Positions 11,862 through 23,226 of a stretch of 64,000 nt of DNA are shown here, piece after piece (position 1 is the stretch's first letter; every line of letters starts with the position of its first letter). Origin of the DNA: Amphirosellinia nigrospora (taxonomy: Eukaryota > Ascomycota > Sordariomycetes > Xylariales > Xylariaceae); contig SCHM01000001.1 of the NCBI GenBank assembly GCA_004123355.1, positions 11,108,193 through 11,172,192 on the forward strand, written 5' to 3'. The notes below the pieces were generated by a model, which worked only from the letters and a program-made list of their open reading frames with translations, was not told where the DNA came from and did not search any database. Made by a program: the position numbers and the translations under genes.

Positions 11862-12671
11862 ACCGGCTGCGTATTGAACTGAAACGAATGGGCATGGATC
11901 AATGACGCGTGCGTGTGATTTGCTGGTGTTCTCAATGATAGACGGTTGGATAGTTACCCTGCATAGGCCTTTCTCATGTTGCTGCTTTTAGTACTTTCTC
12001 CACGTGCCGACTATGTATATCTCTTTCGATGTATATATACGGGTTCGAAGGGATGGTTTCTTGCTTGTATCTAGTTGATAGGTGCACGTCCGTTTAATAT
12101 GATTTTACTCTAAATGTTCAATGGCCGTATCTTGACATGCCGTGACTTGCAGAATTTGCGGTGATCTTGCGTCCCTGTACCTGAGGAAAGGCACCTGTCC
12201 ATGTAGTTCGTTGTCGGTAGTTACGCTAGCTACATTCGCTAGCATAAATCGATCGGTATAGGTCGATCTTCATTCGGAAAGTTGCGTCTAAGATCTGTCG
12301 GGTACAGAATCTGAGGTTGTAGGTTGGGGTAGCATAGATATGCCAAGTAGGGATTGGCAGGAATGTGAGTAAGGTAAAAATCACCCCACTCTTTTCAGGT
12401 GAAAGGTACGTGAACTTACCTACGAGGTTAGGTACCTACTTACCTAGGTATGTGCCGCACGTTGCGCCTGTGACCCGAGTTTAACCTTCCAACTTATAAC
12501 AACCGGGTAGATAGATATTGGGAAGCTTGTCCACACTCATTACCACGGCGTCGTGGGATATTTCCCACTCTCGGTGCACCGAGCAGATAGACTGCCCAGT
12601 ATTCTGTCTGGTCCAGTCCCTGTTCCTTTTGCGACCAGACCAGCCCAGCCCAGCCGTATCGTGCGGCTACG
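11862..12671. other. Intergenic region between the wall-protein gene and OMA1
   Basis: No gene is seen. The first part is the 3' flank of the cell-wall gene and the last part is the promoter and leader of OMA1. One copy of the palindrome ACCTAGGT lies at 12442-12449. Confidence 0.6.
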
Positions 12672-13885
12672 ATGCGTGCTCTACGTCTGATGGCCCCGGC
12701 GCGGGCGAGTGTCTGGCCGGTTATCATGGGCAAGACGCCCGCTCCCCAGATCCTCCGGTCCTCTGCCAGCGTCGCCGCCCTCCCGTCGCTCTCCCGCCGT
12801 CTTCCGCTATCGGCGTCTCGGTTACAAAGACCGTTCTCGCACATCGCGCCCCAGCGAAACAACTGGCGCCCCCCGCCGCGCCGCGATCCACGCGAGCAGC
12901 TTAGTGAGGCTAAGCCCCTATTTCACGACGACAGCGTGTCGAAGCTCCTGCGATCGCCGAGTCTGCACGCCATCGTCGCGCTCTCGTTCGCAGGCGGTAA
13001 CCCTTCTACTTCATGAACATAGAAACAGTGCCGGTGTCCGGACGTCGGCGGTTTAATTGCTATAGCGAGGCTAGTGTGAGGGCGACGGCCGAGGCGCAGG
13101 CGGAGCGGTTAGAATACGACATCGTGCACAGCGGCGGCCGTTTCCTGAGCGACTGGGACCCGCGCACGAGGATGGTGAAGAGGGTTTTGCAGCGTCTGAT
13201 CCCTGTTAGTGGCATGGAGGATGACGAGTGGGAGGTGAAGGTCATCGACGACCCTCATACGGCCAACGCCTTCGTGCTTCCCGGTGGGAAAGTCTTCGTT
13301 TTTAGCGGCCTGATCCCCATCGCGAGCAACGAGCACGGGCTGGCCGCCGTGCTAGGCCACGAGATAGCGCATAACCTAGCTGAGCATGTCGCCGAGCGCA
13401 TGTCGTCGCAGGTCGGCATCAATATCTTGTTGTACTCGCTCATGTCCTTGACAGGCATCATTTTCATCATTCCAACGTCTGTCGGACATTACCTGCTGGA
13501 CCTAGTCTTTTCGCGCCCTATGGGCCGGAGGCAGGAGGCCGAGGCCGATTATATCGGTCTGATGATGATGGCCGAGGCTTGCTACGATCCGCGTGAGGCG
13601 CTCGGCTTCTGGAGGCGGATGAAGAGTATGCAGCATGGGGAGGAGCCGCCAGAGTGGATGAGCACTCACCCTTCGGTACGTAGGTTCTCTATTTCCTCAT
13701 ATACCTGCAGTCTCATTCTCTCCTCTATGGCTGACCCTTTTTTTCTGTAGAACGATAACAGGATAGAAAAGATCCAACAGTGGTTGCCGAAAGCCTTGGA
13801 AAAATTGCACGAAAGCGATTGCCAAGGGACTGCGAATTTCGCGACTTTGTTTAGAGAAGCGCTTGAGAATCGTCGCCTCTTATAA
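12672..13885 (+). CDS. OMA1: Mitochondrial inner-membrane M48 metalloprotease OMA1
   Basis: OMA1 is a zinc metallopeptidase of the mitochondrial inner membrane that degrades misfolded or stress-labelled membrane proteins. The N-terminus (from about 12672) is rich in Arg, Ser and Ala and fits a mitochondrial presequence. A hydrophobic stretch precedes the family signature ETVPVSGRRRFN. The zinc motif HEIAH lies in GHEIAHNLAEH and the third ligand in EAEADYIG, both characteristic of M48/OMA1. Exon 1 ends at 13675, a 75-nt GT-AG intron spans 13676-13750, and exon 2 runs 13751-13885. The presequence frame and the catalytic frame differ by one base. Adding one C to the CCC at 13001-13003 joins them as ...SFAGGNPFYFMNIETVP..., so one base is probably missing. 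The corrected length is about 379 aa, usual for the family. The exact start codon is uncertain because several Met codons follow. Confidence 0.9.
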
Positions 13886-15257
13886 CAACGGCGTGACATT
13901 TAGAAGAGAGGTATAACCGCGACATGACAGCCAAGTGTAAAATCTTGTAGGCGATGAGCTGCGCCATCGTGGGTTATTTACTGTGAGCTGGATCCCCCCA
14001 TCACGACCAAGTCCTACGGAAAGCGGCTTCGGTGTCCGGATAAGGAGACGGGCTCCTGGGCGCGTAACCTGGGCACATGGCATGCCGTGATGGTTGACAC
14101 AAAGCTCGGTAACTGTACGAGCCCCATGGCTCGCTCTGCACATTTGTGACTGGAACTGCCCACGCTGCCCGAAAAACGGATCAAACCCCGCCATTTCGTA
14201 TCATTCTCAAGAGGGGTTTATTCGTTGATCGCGTCATATACTTGCTATAAAGCTGTTCGACTTACGATTCATTATCTACCGTGCTACATCTTGAGGATCC
14301 AGGCACACTTCTTCTACAATATCCTCTATAATCTCATCTTACTCTATATGTTAATTAGATAGAGAGGCCTAGATATCGGTTGCCATTCGTTAGTATGACT
14401 TCATGACATGGATCTTAGGTGGGTTTGCTCCAGGGGCTCTAAGCTCCAGGACCCTTTGGTTTATTGAGGCAGGTATAGACTCAAGCGAATAACTACTTGT
14501 ATAACTACAATAATAATAAATAGCTAAGCTAGACTATCACTAGTCTCATAATTCCTAATAGGATTGATGTCAACTGATGAAGGTTCTAAGATCCACATAA
14601 GAAGTGTGTTGTCGTGTGCTCGTCGAGCGCACCTTGATTAGTCGCTTGCCTTTTCACTGCGAGGAAAACTGATAGCCATGACAAGCAAGAAGACAAAGGC
14701 AGGGTAAGAAGTAAGGTTTATTGCAGTTAGAGTAGGTCGCCAGCGGTCACTGGGCAGGATCTAGTTGATAGCAAAAGCTGGAGTGGGAATCGGGAGATAC
14801 TGCTATGTATGAAAGTCATTCTCATCAAATCGTCACCGAAGGATCAGATAATTTCATGGCGAAGTGCCAACCATTTAACGCCGATACTCAATTTACCTCC
14901 CACCCAAGACAGGCAAATTGAGAGCAGATAGAAAATTCATGATATGTTGCGCACATTCATCCCTCTTCGCAGTCGTGTGCTCGAAACCCATCTCTATTCC
15001 AATCCAGCGAACTTGGAAGAAGTAAACGTTGGGAATTGCATTAACTGCTAAACTGAGACAAACCCATTAGTTGGAAGCAGTTAGAGATGAGCACGCTCAA
15101 TGGTCATGTTCTACTCGTCAAGCTTTGGAGCTTTTGAATCACAAAACCGCCCTTCGAGGCTTTGATCGAACCCTTGAAGTATCGGCGTCTTGTGTCCCGC
15201 ACGAGAGGTTTCTCTCGTGGCGCGCAGGATTTCGGCCACACATTCATGACCTTCATC
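13886..15257. other. Intergenic region
   Basis: I see no gene. The AT-rich middle part (about 14220-14600) has only short frames. Small open frames such as 13880-14194 (minus) and 15071-15262 (plus) show no motif or intron context. Confidence 0.55.
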
Positions 15258-16700
15258 TATAGCCATTTACAGTGCCGTAGGACCGCCCTTCCACATCTCT
15301 GTACTGCGGTCTGCGCTGTTTTCGAGCAGTAGTTGAACAGTGGTCGCGCGCCCGCCTTTCACAGCCCTACATAGCATAATACCAATAGGGAAATCTCCAC
15401 GGTCGATATTAGTTTGTAGAAATAGTCGTAGGACATCTGTGTAACCCCTTTGGTAGCCTCGAATGATGGTGTTCTACCATACTTGTTCGAGAGTTGACGT
15501 TGGCGCCTTTTTCGATAAGGGGTCGCAGGACATCTATATACTCATTGCTGATAGCTTCGAAGAACGGTGTGTTGCCATAGTGATTCTCAGAGTTAACGTT
15601 GACGCCCCTTTCAAGGATCTGGATCATACTTATGTTCTCTGATTCGATAGCGTGCAATAATGGTGTGTTGCCATCATGATATTTACAGTTTACGTCAGCG
15701 CCTTTTTCAGGAATGAGCTGGGCGATACTTGAGTTCTCATTTGTCTCGCTATTCTCATATCTATACTATCAACGTCGGTGCCCATGTCAGTCAGCAACTC
15801 AATAATAGATAGATGGCCTTCCTCAAAGGCTAGGAACAGCGGTGTTTGATGAATTAAAGATACCCCCGAACTCAATATCAGCACCGCGTAAGGTTAATTC
15901 CTGGACGATGACGGTCTGCCCACATATTGCAGCTCACCCTAAAGGTGAGTATCTATTCCGATCTTCGCAGTCTATCTCGGCGCCTCGTGTAAGTAATATT
16001 CGAACACTCTCTCGTTCCCACTAGCGGCGGCGTAGTGCAAGGTTAAACGTCTATAGTGATCGGTAATATCAAGACTTACATTGTCGTCAAGGCAGGATTC
16101 TAGCACCTTTTTCGTAACACCCAATTCTAGAGCCAAATGCAATAATGATCTTCTATAGTAGTCTTGCGATTGGAGTTGGGCCGAGTCTATTGGGAATCTC
16201 AATTTCCCTCTTATTTGTAACAAAAAGCTGTGCAATTGAGGCACCGCGGGGACTCCGTCACCTGCGATCGTTTTGAAGCGTTCAGTGGTCTGTAAGTAAA
16301 TATCGCAGTACTTTCACAGCTGAATATCGTAGATCCTCCTATCGAGCTGATTCTGCTCAATAATAGTGCTGTATTAATATCGCTGCTCCTTCGTAACTGG
16401 TCAACTATTCCTTCGGGAACTCCTATGTGTAATTAATACAAGCAGCAATTCTAAAGCGGAGCGGCTTCAGTATATAATGATAAGGCTATAAGGGCTGCCA
16501 ATGGGTTGTTACATAAGCTACCTTCGTCGAAAAATATAGTAGAAAGCAAGGATTCTGTATCACTAATGAGGTTGCGTATCTGAAAGAATTCAGTTGTGTC
16601 CCATTGACAATACATACACTCCGTACCGCCGATTAAGATAATTGTCTCTGCTGTACAACTTGAGCCGTCTTAACCACGTAGCTCTTAGCAGCCTAGAGAA
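15258..16700 (-). pseudogene. Decayed ankyrin-repeat protein gene
   Basis: On the minus strand, ankyrin-type repeats can be read in three changing frames from about 16260 down to 15258. Examples are SLLHLALELG, LTLHYAAASGNERVFEYYL, TPLFLAFEEGHLSIIELL, NTPFFEAISNEYIDVLRPLI and ATTVQLLLENSADRS. Further upstream (about 16700-16450) two open pieces (AAKSYVVKTAQVVQQRQLS and IGGTECMYCQWDTTEFFQIR) look like the N-terminal part of the same protein, separated by a frame change and a stop. The indels are mostly single bases, but they are more numerous here than in neighbouring housekeeping genes and occur together with stops, so real decay is likelier. Ankyrin proteins of this kind are expanded in filamentous fungi, often as parts of NLR-like or effector-like genes. 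No start codon or effector domain is clear. Confidence 0.7.
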
Positions 16701-17304
16701 GTGAAAACTAACAAGCCCCAAGCAAGTTCACTGACAATCTTGTATGTCTACCCAGGTGGCAATAAAAATCGTGCAATTGTCGAATATCAGTCGGTTCTAT
16801 GGCTTGGCTAATGGGTTGAGTGGTCATCAAGGGAGGAGCTCCCGCTGCTCATGTATTCTCTAAACACTTCAGTTCCTCTCTAGTATGACAATAAAATCGA
16901 CACTTATTGTAATTTAGCTGCCATCTTTGTTCCTTCCTTGAGGGTTCAGGCATAGTATCCAGGCAAACCGTCCACCAACGTGAGGTATAGTAAACTTCGT
17001 TGGTTGTCCCAAAGAAGGTAGCATTATGGTGTGGCCGACAACTCAATCAATAAAATACCCGGTAGCGCCAAGCAAGTTGTCACTAAAATGGAAAGCTTTA
17101 CCGTTAATAGTAAACCATCCATTTTAAATACGGTTGTCAGCATATAGGTCTAGTACCTGATTGGCCCAGTGATAAATTACGTAATCACTGGTGCGCGTGG
17201 ATACTGCGCGGCACGCGTGGAAAGAGCCCTTTCTACGCGGGATGAAAGGAGTGTCAGGCTGCCGTAGCTGCCTGGGCAGATTCTCTAGTATTTCCACAAC
17301 GGTG

Positions 17305-17333
17305 AAAATTAAAATGCTACGCATTTTAATTTT
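17305..17333. repeat. Perfect 13-bp inverted repeat with 3-nt loop
   Basis: AAAATTAAAATGC at 17305-17317 is followed by TAC and then its exact reverse complement at 17321-17333. It lies in gene-poor DNA about 330 bp from dispersed repeat copy A and is not followed by a T-tract terminator context. Confidence 0.85.
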
Positions 17334-17665
17334 AGTTTACGTAAGCGTCGCTGTATCAGCCTCGTATTCGTATATAGTGCCCGTTAGTGACCATCTTCAC
17401 TATTGCAGTGCGTAAGCCACACAGTCCAAATGAGTGTAAATACGTTATGGTTGATGCCTCGATTTAGACTCTGACCAATGGCAGCTTTGCAGAGTCCGTA
17501 TAGGCCAATCAGCGCGTTGCAGAGAAATTTATACTTTTAGGGGTCACCGTTAGAACTTCTCAATCTTTACCTTCCCTCACACTTGATTGTCGTTGCCAAT
17601 ACGTGTTCGGAAAGGTAAAGCTTTCCAATTAGTAAGATGTAAATGTGATACCGGGTCCATGTTTT

Positions 17666-18036
17666 GTGGCGTAGGTGCTTCTCTAGCGTGGTGCCGCGGT
17701 GGAGCGGGCTTGGAGCGGGGAAAGCTACAGGTACACCGGCACAGAGATCAAACTTTGATTGGATAAATATAATGAGGGGGGAAATATTAAGGCAGGCTAT
17801 AAACGTGGTATCCAAGAAAGCAATATAACGAGACCCAATAAGTATCGGCAGTGTTGCAATATGCGGCGCTAATGGAAATGAGGCTCTATTAGGCGCGGGG
17901 CGTACCTATATTGTAAAAGACCAGGTAAAAGACTTGGATGGGAATTTTGCTCCACGGAGCTTATAATTGATTCCCTTGCGTTTGTATATACTGCGCCATG
18001 TAGCAAGGGTTAACTTAAGAGGTAAATGGGAATAAC
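17666..18036. repeat. Dispersed repeat, copy A (about 371 bp)
   Basis: This segment is very similar to 40676-41197. The shared blocks include the first about 85 bp (GTGGCGTAGGTGCTTCTCTA...) and about 195 bp of near identity around AAGCAATATAACGAGACCC. Copy A lacks about 105 bp that are present in copy B. The copies are in the same orientation about 23 kb apart. On the minus strand both contain a short frame with FDLCAGVPVAFP, so the repeat may derive from a gene or a transposable element, but I cannot name it. Confidence 0.85.
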
Positions 18037-18216
18037 TGCACTTCGTACAGGAATCAGTCATAGGCGTGAGCAAGAATTAGGCGATTCCTTGACATATTTG
18101 CCAATGCGAATATATAAGACCGAGACAATAGCAGTTCATATAGATTTCAGTTTCATGATGCTTGTCCTAAACAGCAGTCAAACCTTCCGGGTCACCAACG
18201 CTGACTTCGCTGTCTG

Positions 18217-18384
18217 ATGTCTTCGATTGCAGCAGAAGATGTCGTGGCTCTTGCCACTAGCCTCATATCCCTTCTCGTTGAGATATTGTCCCTCCTGTTA
18301 GCCTACCGAACCTTCTTGAGTACACAACGTCGCGGACAACATGAAGAGCGTTTTGTCGTAGCACGAAGACGTACAACGCGTTAA
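18217..18384 (+). CDS. Possible 55-aa single-pass membrane micro-protein
   Basis: A 55-codon frame starts MSSIAAEDVVALATSLISLL, continues through a Leu-rich hydrophobic helix of about 25 residues, and ends in a strongly basic tail (RRRTTR). An N-terminal single membrane helix followed by a basic or charged stretch is common at the start of longer fungal orphan proteins. This may therefore be the first exon of a decayed or unrecognised gene rather than a complete protein. No intron donor or downstream exon is obvious, and the minus strand (18298-18498) carries a competing frame. Function unknown. Confidence 0.3.
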   Translation: MSSIAAEDVVALATSLISLLVEILSLLLAYRTFLSTQRRGQHEERFVVARRRTTR

Positions 18385-19155
18385 TTGTCTACCGTTGTCA
18401 AGCATTAGTCTCATTCTATTACGTAATGAACGTAAGTACAATGGCAGCTCCTTCGATAGTAGTGCTATATAGTTCATAGCTAATTCTTCATAGGTCACGC
18501 TTGATTCAAACGACGTCCACCTTTAACTTCGACCACCAAGAACCAAGGCCCGAGATAAATCCCTATAAAGTTATCATGTATTTGGAGAAGAAATCAATAT
18601 GGCTCATTATGTTGATGGAATAGAGTGGTCGGTTGTGGGATCAATCTTTACTTCTGACTTGTTCGCTTCAGATGGTTGGATGCGCAGAGGAGTATGGTAT
18701 TGACTTATGAGCTGCTGTCAAGACTGCGATAAAAGCTAGAATTTGCTAGAATTGTCGCTAAGTAATAAAAAATTCGTTTGGTTTATATGAGTAGCTATAT
18801 TCATAGATGACGAAATTACTGATGAAATTGTACAAGGCAGTTGTTGTCTTTTCTTTGCTGATGAACACTGCAAGATTGGGGAAGTCCTAAATGTGACTAG
18901 CTCGGTGCATCCGCTTCAGTCCTGTGACCAATAACATCCGAGGTATTTGCTCTCGTCGTTCCGTCAGCAACGGGGCAGTCCCTCGCCGATGCCGAGGCTC
19001 TTTCAATTAATTGGGGAAAGATGAGCACCGACGCCGAATGCTCACAAACCTTCAACTTCACGATCCATTCTCTTTTAATCTAGGCCATCCACCTCTCAAT
19101 TAAACAATACATTCATTTCGGTATAACATCTCTCCCACACACATCAACAGCCAAC
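18385..19155. other. Intergenic region upstream of the cytochrome b5 gene
   Basis: No supportable gene. A minus-strand frame at 18298-18498 (66 aa, helical and Leu-rich) could be a gene fragment, but it has no start context, neighbours or motif. The last about 100 bp (CT- and CA-rich) is the leader of the gene at 19156. Confidence 0.5.
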
Positions 19156-19490
19156 ATGTCGAAGACGTTTACAGCCAAGGAGGTCGGTGAGCACAAGGAC
19201 GAGCAGAACGGCATGTGGATCATCGTCGACAGCGGAGTATACGATGTCACAAGTGAGTAGCGACCAGCTTCCACCTCCTTTCTATCCCTTACTTGAAGTT
19301 TCTCGGCACTAATGAATGCACTCGTGCTGTAGAGTTCCTCGACGAGCATCCGGGCGGCGCCAAGATCCTGAAGCGCGTGGCCGGCAAGAACGCCACCAAG
19401 CCATTCTGGAAGTATCACGGCAAGAACGTCCTCGAGAAGTACGGCGCCAAGCTCAAGGTTGGCGAGCTGGCCGAGACGGCCAAGTTGTAA
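19156..19490 (+). CDS. Cytochrome b5-like heme-binding protein, 84 aa
   Basis: Two exons, 19156-19252 and 19333-19490, are joined by an 80-nt GT-AG intron and give an 84-aa protein. It is essentially a single cytochrome b5 heme-binding domain: it starts MSKTFTAKEVGEHK, has the WIIVDSGVYDVTKF core and the diagnostic heme motif HPGG (in DEHPGG). The second axial His is in FWKYHGKN. There is no C-terminal membrane anchor, so it should be soluble, unlike the ER-anchored b5 that serves desaturases. Small stand-alone b5-fold proteins of this size are common in fungi; electron transfer or heme or steroid binding are the known roles of the fold. The start is fixed by good context (CCAACATG) and by family length. 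No indel is seen in this gene. Confidence 0.92.
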
Positions 19491-22400
19491 ACGAAGACAG
19501 TCCTGCACATCCACGCGCACAGCACACGTAATGCACAACGTTGGCACGTGCCTGTCATACATTGTATTGCGAACGTTCGCCAAAACCGACGGCTCCAGTG
19601 CGGTGATGGGCTTAATTACGTCATAAACATAGAGGAGGCGCCGGAAATATTACATATCGAAAACGAGAACGTGAGCTTGATGGTGTTTTCAGGGGTACTT
19701 GAGGTTATCTATGGGGTGCATTGAATGTAGACAGCCAGCTCTTTGGTTTTGCTGCATAGGCTATATACGAAACTAAGCGTTATGAATACAACTTGGAGGA
19801 AGCGTTTTCGAAACTGAATATATATATACATTGTGTATTTTTCCTCCTAGAAATGGCTTGTATTCAAGGAACACTCGTGTTTATAGAGTCTTATCTGTAG
19901 TGTACCATTGCTTGTACAGTTTACCACGGCGATATTAGTCCCACTATTTGAATATGTTTAGTACAAATAGCGTCTACTTTGGCGTTCATGTTGAGCTTGT
20001 TAAAGAAATTGCAGATGTTCGCGCAATTTAGACTACGCATTTACCTATGCGATCCTTCTGACGCGCCGGTGCGAGGTAGTCGAAGTACATCTTCATATCG
20101 ACCCGTGATTATAGGTGCCTCGAGGATGGGCCACCCTGCTTTTCACAGAAAAGGTAGTCTTAGCTTCGGAAAGGTCCAGTTCTTTGCGTCAAGACTTCAT
20201 TTGTAGCTCACTTTAGTAAGGCTCTAGCAGAGATTGATTAGAGCGAGGTACATATACTAGGACGTGTACCTACATAGGCATCGTGAATACTACCAACTTT
20301 CCTAATGTCAATAAACAGCGAACGGATGTACCGAACATCTGCAAGGCTAACATAGTAGCCTAATATTCCACGTGAGGGCAAGCAATTAGTTGCGTTGCGT
20401 CGAGGAAAGCTAGACCTGGGCGGCGCTTTCAATCGATATCATGATTTCGAACCGGTATAGAGCCCGCGACTTCATAATGAATTGAGCTGGGCCGTGCCGA
20501 CTCCAAGAAGCTTCTACCGATAGCAAGCTGTGGATAAGGTCAGGGTGGCACTATGCCTTGTTGTAAAACGGTTATGTAGTATCAAGCCTCTTGCGAAGGA
20601 CTTGCTTGCAAAACACGATCTCAAATAGTTGATGAAAAAAGGAGACGAGGTTCGCTGTACATAGGCTAGGGTTGAAGCAGAGCTTAAGCTATCTGCAAGA
20701 GCCATGTGGCTCGCAAGCGCTATTACGTCCTAACTGTAGGGGTTTTTCTTATTCGCCGGATATCTAGCCAAGAGTCAGGGTCCAGCTAGATGAATCGTTG
20801 AAAATGCACTCTATTGGCTGCCCCAATACCACAGAGCACAGAAGTGCCGGGACCCGATTCATTGGTAGCCCATACATAGTACATATAAATGTCGATATCG
20901 AAGCGATAGAACTGAGGAAGTGCTCTCGCGAATAAGATGCAATGTGTGCTTCATAATAACAATTCACTCAGGGATGGTTGTGCGTTTCGAAATCACTATG
21001 CCGAACATGTTCATCACTATTGCACCAGGACATCTATATACTTTTAGGCTTCATGAACGGGATAGAATGTTGGGAGTAGTTGTTGATCCTCGAGCTTCCC
21101 TTGATCAAATAGTAGCGGCATCGTTTCGGAATTATGGGGAGGAGGCGTTCCGCATGCCGACAGTCGAACAGAAACATGATCGAATGCTGCATGTCTTACG
21201 TGGGGAGGATTGAAATTGATGTTGCACGAGCGCCCAGACCGCCACGCCATCGGTCAGGAATCGGTGACCAAGCGCGCAAACACAACACGGATGAAATACC
21301 ATAAAAATGCATACCCCGAAGAACAAAAGTAGTGTAAGGTTCAGTCTCTTTGGTTGTTGTCAACTGCTGCCTACCTACCTAGGTATCGACTCAGGACACA
21401 CGAACTCCGCTCAAGTCTGTTCCAACTGAATCGAGTTGTTGAAGGCAGGCGGCCTGCATCGTGAATGTGCAACTCACTCGACAAGGGACAAGGTTGGCTG
21501 AGAAATGCCGCACGGCAGAGACCGTGCTGTTCGTTCCTAGTAGCACAGTGTTAATAATACCCGACCTTCAGCGAGTTACAGTAGGCCGGGCAGGCTGGGA
21601 TGGAAACAACATCGCTGCATGGAGGAAGCTTGGACCTTCTAGGATTCTTACTCGCCAATGGCCTTATGGCGCGATAAACAAGCCCCACAACATAGGTTCT
21701 TTCTAGCAGTCGTAGTCGGCCTTAGTCGCTTAATTCAAAACTTCAGCCAGCTTCATTTACCATCGTCATTTCGATTTCAATCTACGCTACCAACATCAAA
21801 ACATCGAAGCCAAGCAAATTGTGTTGCTACTCCATTTCACCATATCTCTGTGTCTACACAAAGGTGAGCGGTTTTTTCTTCTGTCTCTGAACCAAACCAA
21901 CATCAAAGCAATCCTCCTACGTCATCCTGCTCCATTCTGCAATCCTTGGTAGGTAGCTCGGCATCACCGCGCCTCTGTTTTGGCCGGCTTCTCGTCTCTA
22001 GCCGATAGTCTCGGTCTTCATCGCGCGACTTTCAGTCGCCTTGACAATCCCCGTCGCAAACCCCATAGTAGATCTTGTTCCCATTGCCTATTGCGGCAAC
22101 GCACTGTATTTTACTCCCCGCACTGGGTCCGATGACAGCCAACTCCTTCACTGGTTGGTCGAGCCATATCTACTCTCCGACAAAATCGCGCAGTACAGCT
22201 TCTGCTGAAGGGTACCTTCGAGGGAAAAAAGCACCACTAGCGCCGCCCTGCCTTTGAAGTTGTCAGCCCCCCCGGTTGCTCCCACATCAGCCAAGAAAAC
22301 CAAGCTTCTCAGTGGTTGCATGGGCTCTCCCAGTTGTACACTACGACGTACTGCTGTTCCTGTTAGCCTTGACTCGACCAGAGAGCTCCGGCAAACTAGC

Positions 22401-22872
22401 TTCTCCAGTTAATATTATTACTACTTCCTTTCCTCCCGGACCGCCATTTGCTCTTCCTTCTCCATTTGCTCTTCCTTTTCTCTCTCTTACTCACTTGTCC
22501 TTGCGCAGGTTCAGATCCAAGTTTTCCAGTTCCAACCAAGGCTCGTGTTGTTCGCAGAACAAGCTCCTCGCCCTCGCCATTGATTGCCTGTGCCCATCTA
22601 TCTTACCAACCGGTAGTTGAACGCAGTTCACGTAAGTAATTTGCTCAATTCTTGTCACCGGGTCAACGCGCTTGAGCCAATTGATGCAAAGCCTAAGAGC
22701 AACCAATGCTTGGCGGTCAAGAGAACTTCGGCGTCCTTCCTGGGTAGTAAGGCGTAGCTGGAATAAGCCGATTAGGCATTGTTACACTACGTCGTCTTTG
22801 TCATGGCCTCCTAGGCATTTGATCACAACTCGGCCATTCAACAGGAATACTAATTCATATTAGGTATCCAAA
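19491..22872. other. Intergenic region of 3.4 kb
   Basis: Little can be supported. A 97-codon frame at 20920-21213 is listed separately as doubtful. The last about 900 bp (from about 21950) is pyrimidine-rich and has donor-like sequences (for example GTAAGT near 22629), so it is probably the promoter and spliced leader of the gene at 22873. One ACCTAGGT copy is at 21377-21384. Confidence 0.5.
20920..21213 (+). CDS. Doubtful hypothetical protein, 97 aa
   Basis: The second half of this frame (from about residue 25) has a balanced, protein-like composition, including HLYTFRLHERDRMLGVVVD and MPTVEQKHDRMLHVLRGED. There is no recognised domain, no intron context and no neighbour support. It could be a lineage-specific small gene, a gene fragment or a chance frame. 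Confidence 0.22.
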   Translation: MLSRIRCNVCFIITIHSGMVVRFEITMPNMFITIAPGHLYTFRLHERDRMLGVVVDPRASLDQIVAASFRNYGEEAFRMPTVEQKHDRMLHVLRGED

Positions 22873-23226
22873 ATGCCTGCCATCAACACTGCTGTTGTCG
22901 CTCGCGACACCATCCACCAACTCGCCCGTCGCGAAAACTGTGAGCATCCTTGGTTGCTAGACTGATAACTTCAGACACATAGTCGGCTGTAGAATCCAGG
23001 TGCTAATTCAATGTAGGGGCCCAAAAAGAGGCTGGTGTCGTGGTCGTGTTTGGTAAGTACACAATCTCATCTAGGACCCGTGCCCGCGGTGTGAGGTATA
23101 TTGAACTTGTGCTGACTGCTGCACTTACTAGCTATCGTTTTCGTCGTCGGTGTCGGTCTGCTTTCTCTGTTCATCTCTAAACTCATCAAGAAGAGAAAGG
23201 CGAAGAACGCTGGTGTCGGCGCTTAA
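22873..23226 (+). CDS. Small conserved-type single-pass membrane protein, 65 aa, 3 exons
   Basis: Exons 22873-22939, 23017-23052 and 23132-23226 join in frame through two GT-AG introns of 77 and 79 nt; the middle exon is only 36 nt. The protein starts MPAINTAVVARDTIHQLARR and has one transmembrane helix (VVVVFAIVFVVGVGLLSLFI) flanked by a Lys/Arg-rich tail (KLIKKRKAKN). Orphan proteins of this size and layout recur across filamentous ascomycetes; their role is not known to me. The gene is easy to miss because no exon exceeds 100 nt. Regular splice sites, a clean helix and a compact positive tail support a real gene. A long pyrimidine-rich leader with a possible extra intron lies upstream. Confidence 0.75.

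Larger units (their letters stand above)
16701..18216. other. Gene-poor block with dispersed repeat copy A
   Basis: There is no supportable gene. The block contains a perfect 13-bp hairpin (17305-17333) and one copy of a dispersed repeat (17666-18036), listed separately. Small frames such as 16849-17046 and 17124-17324 have no recognisable features. Confidence 0.55.

Noticed and set aside
13001-13016. A very short intron (GTAACC...CATAG) to explain the OMA1 frame change
   Set aside because: It would be about 26 nt, too short for splicing, and would delete conserved residues; a missing C fits better.
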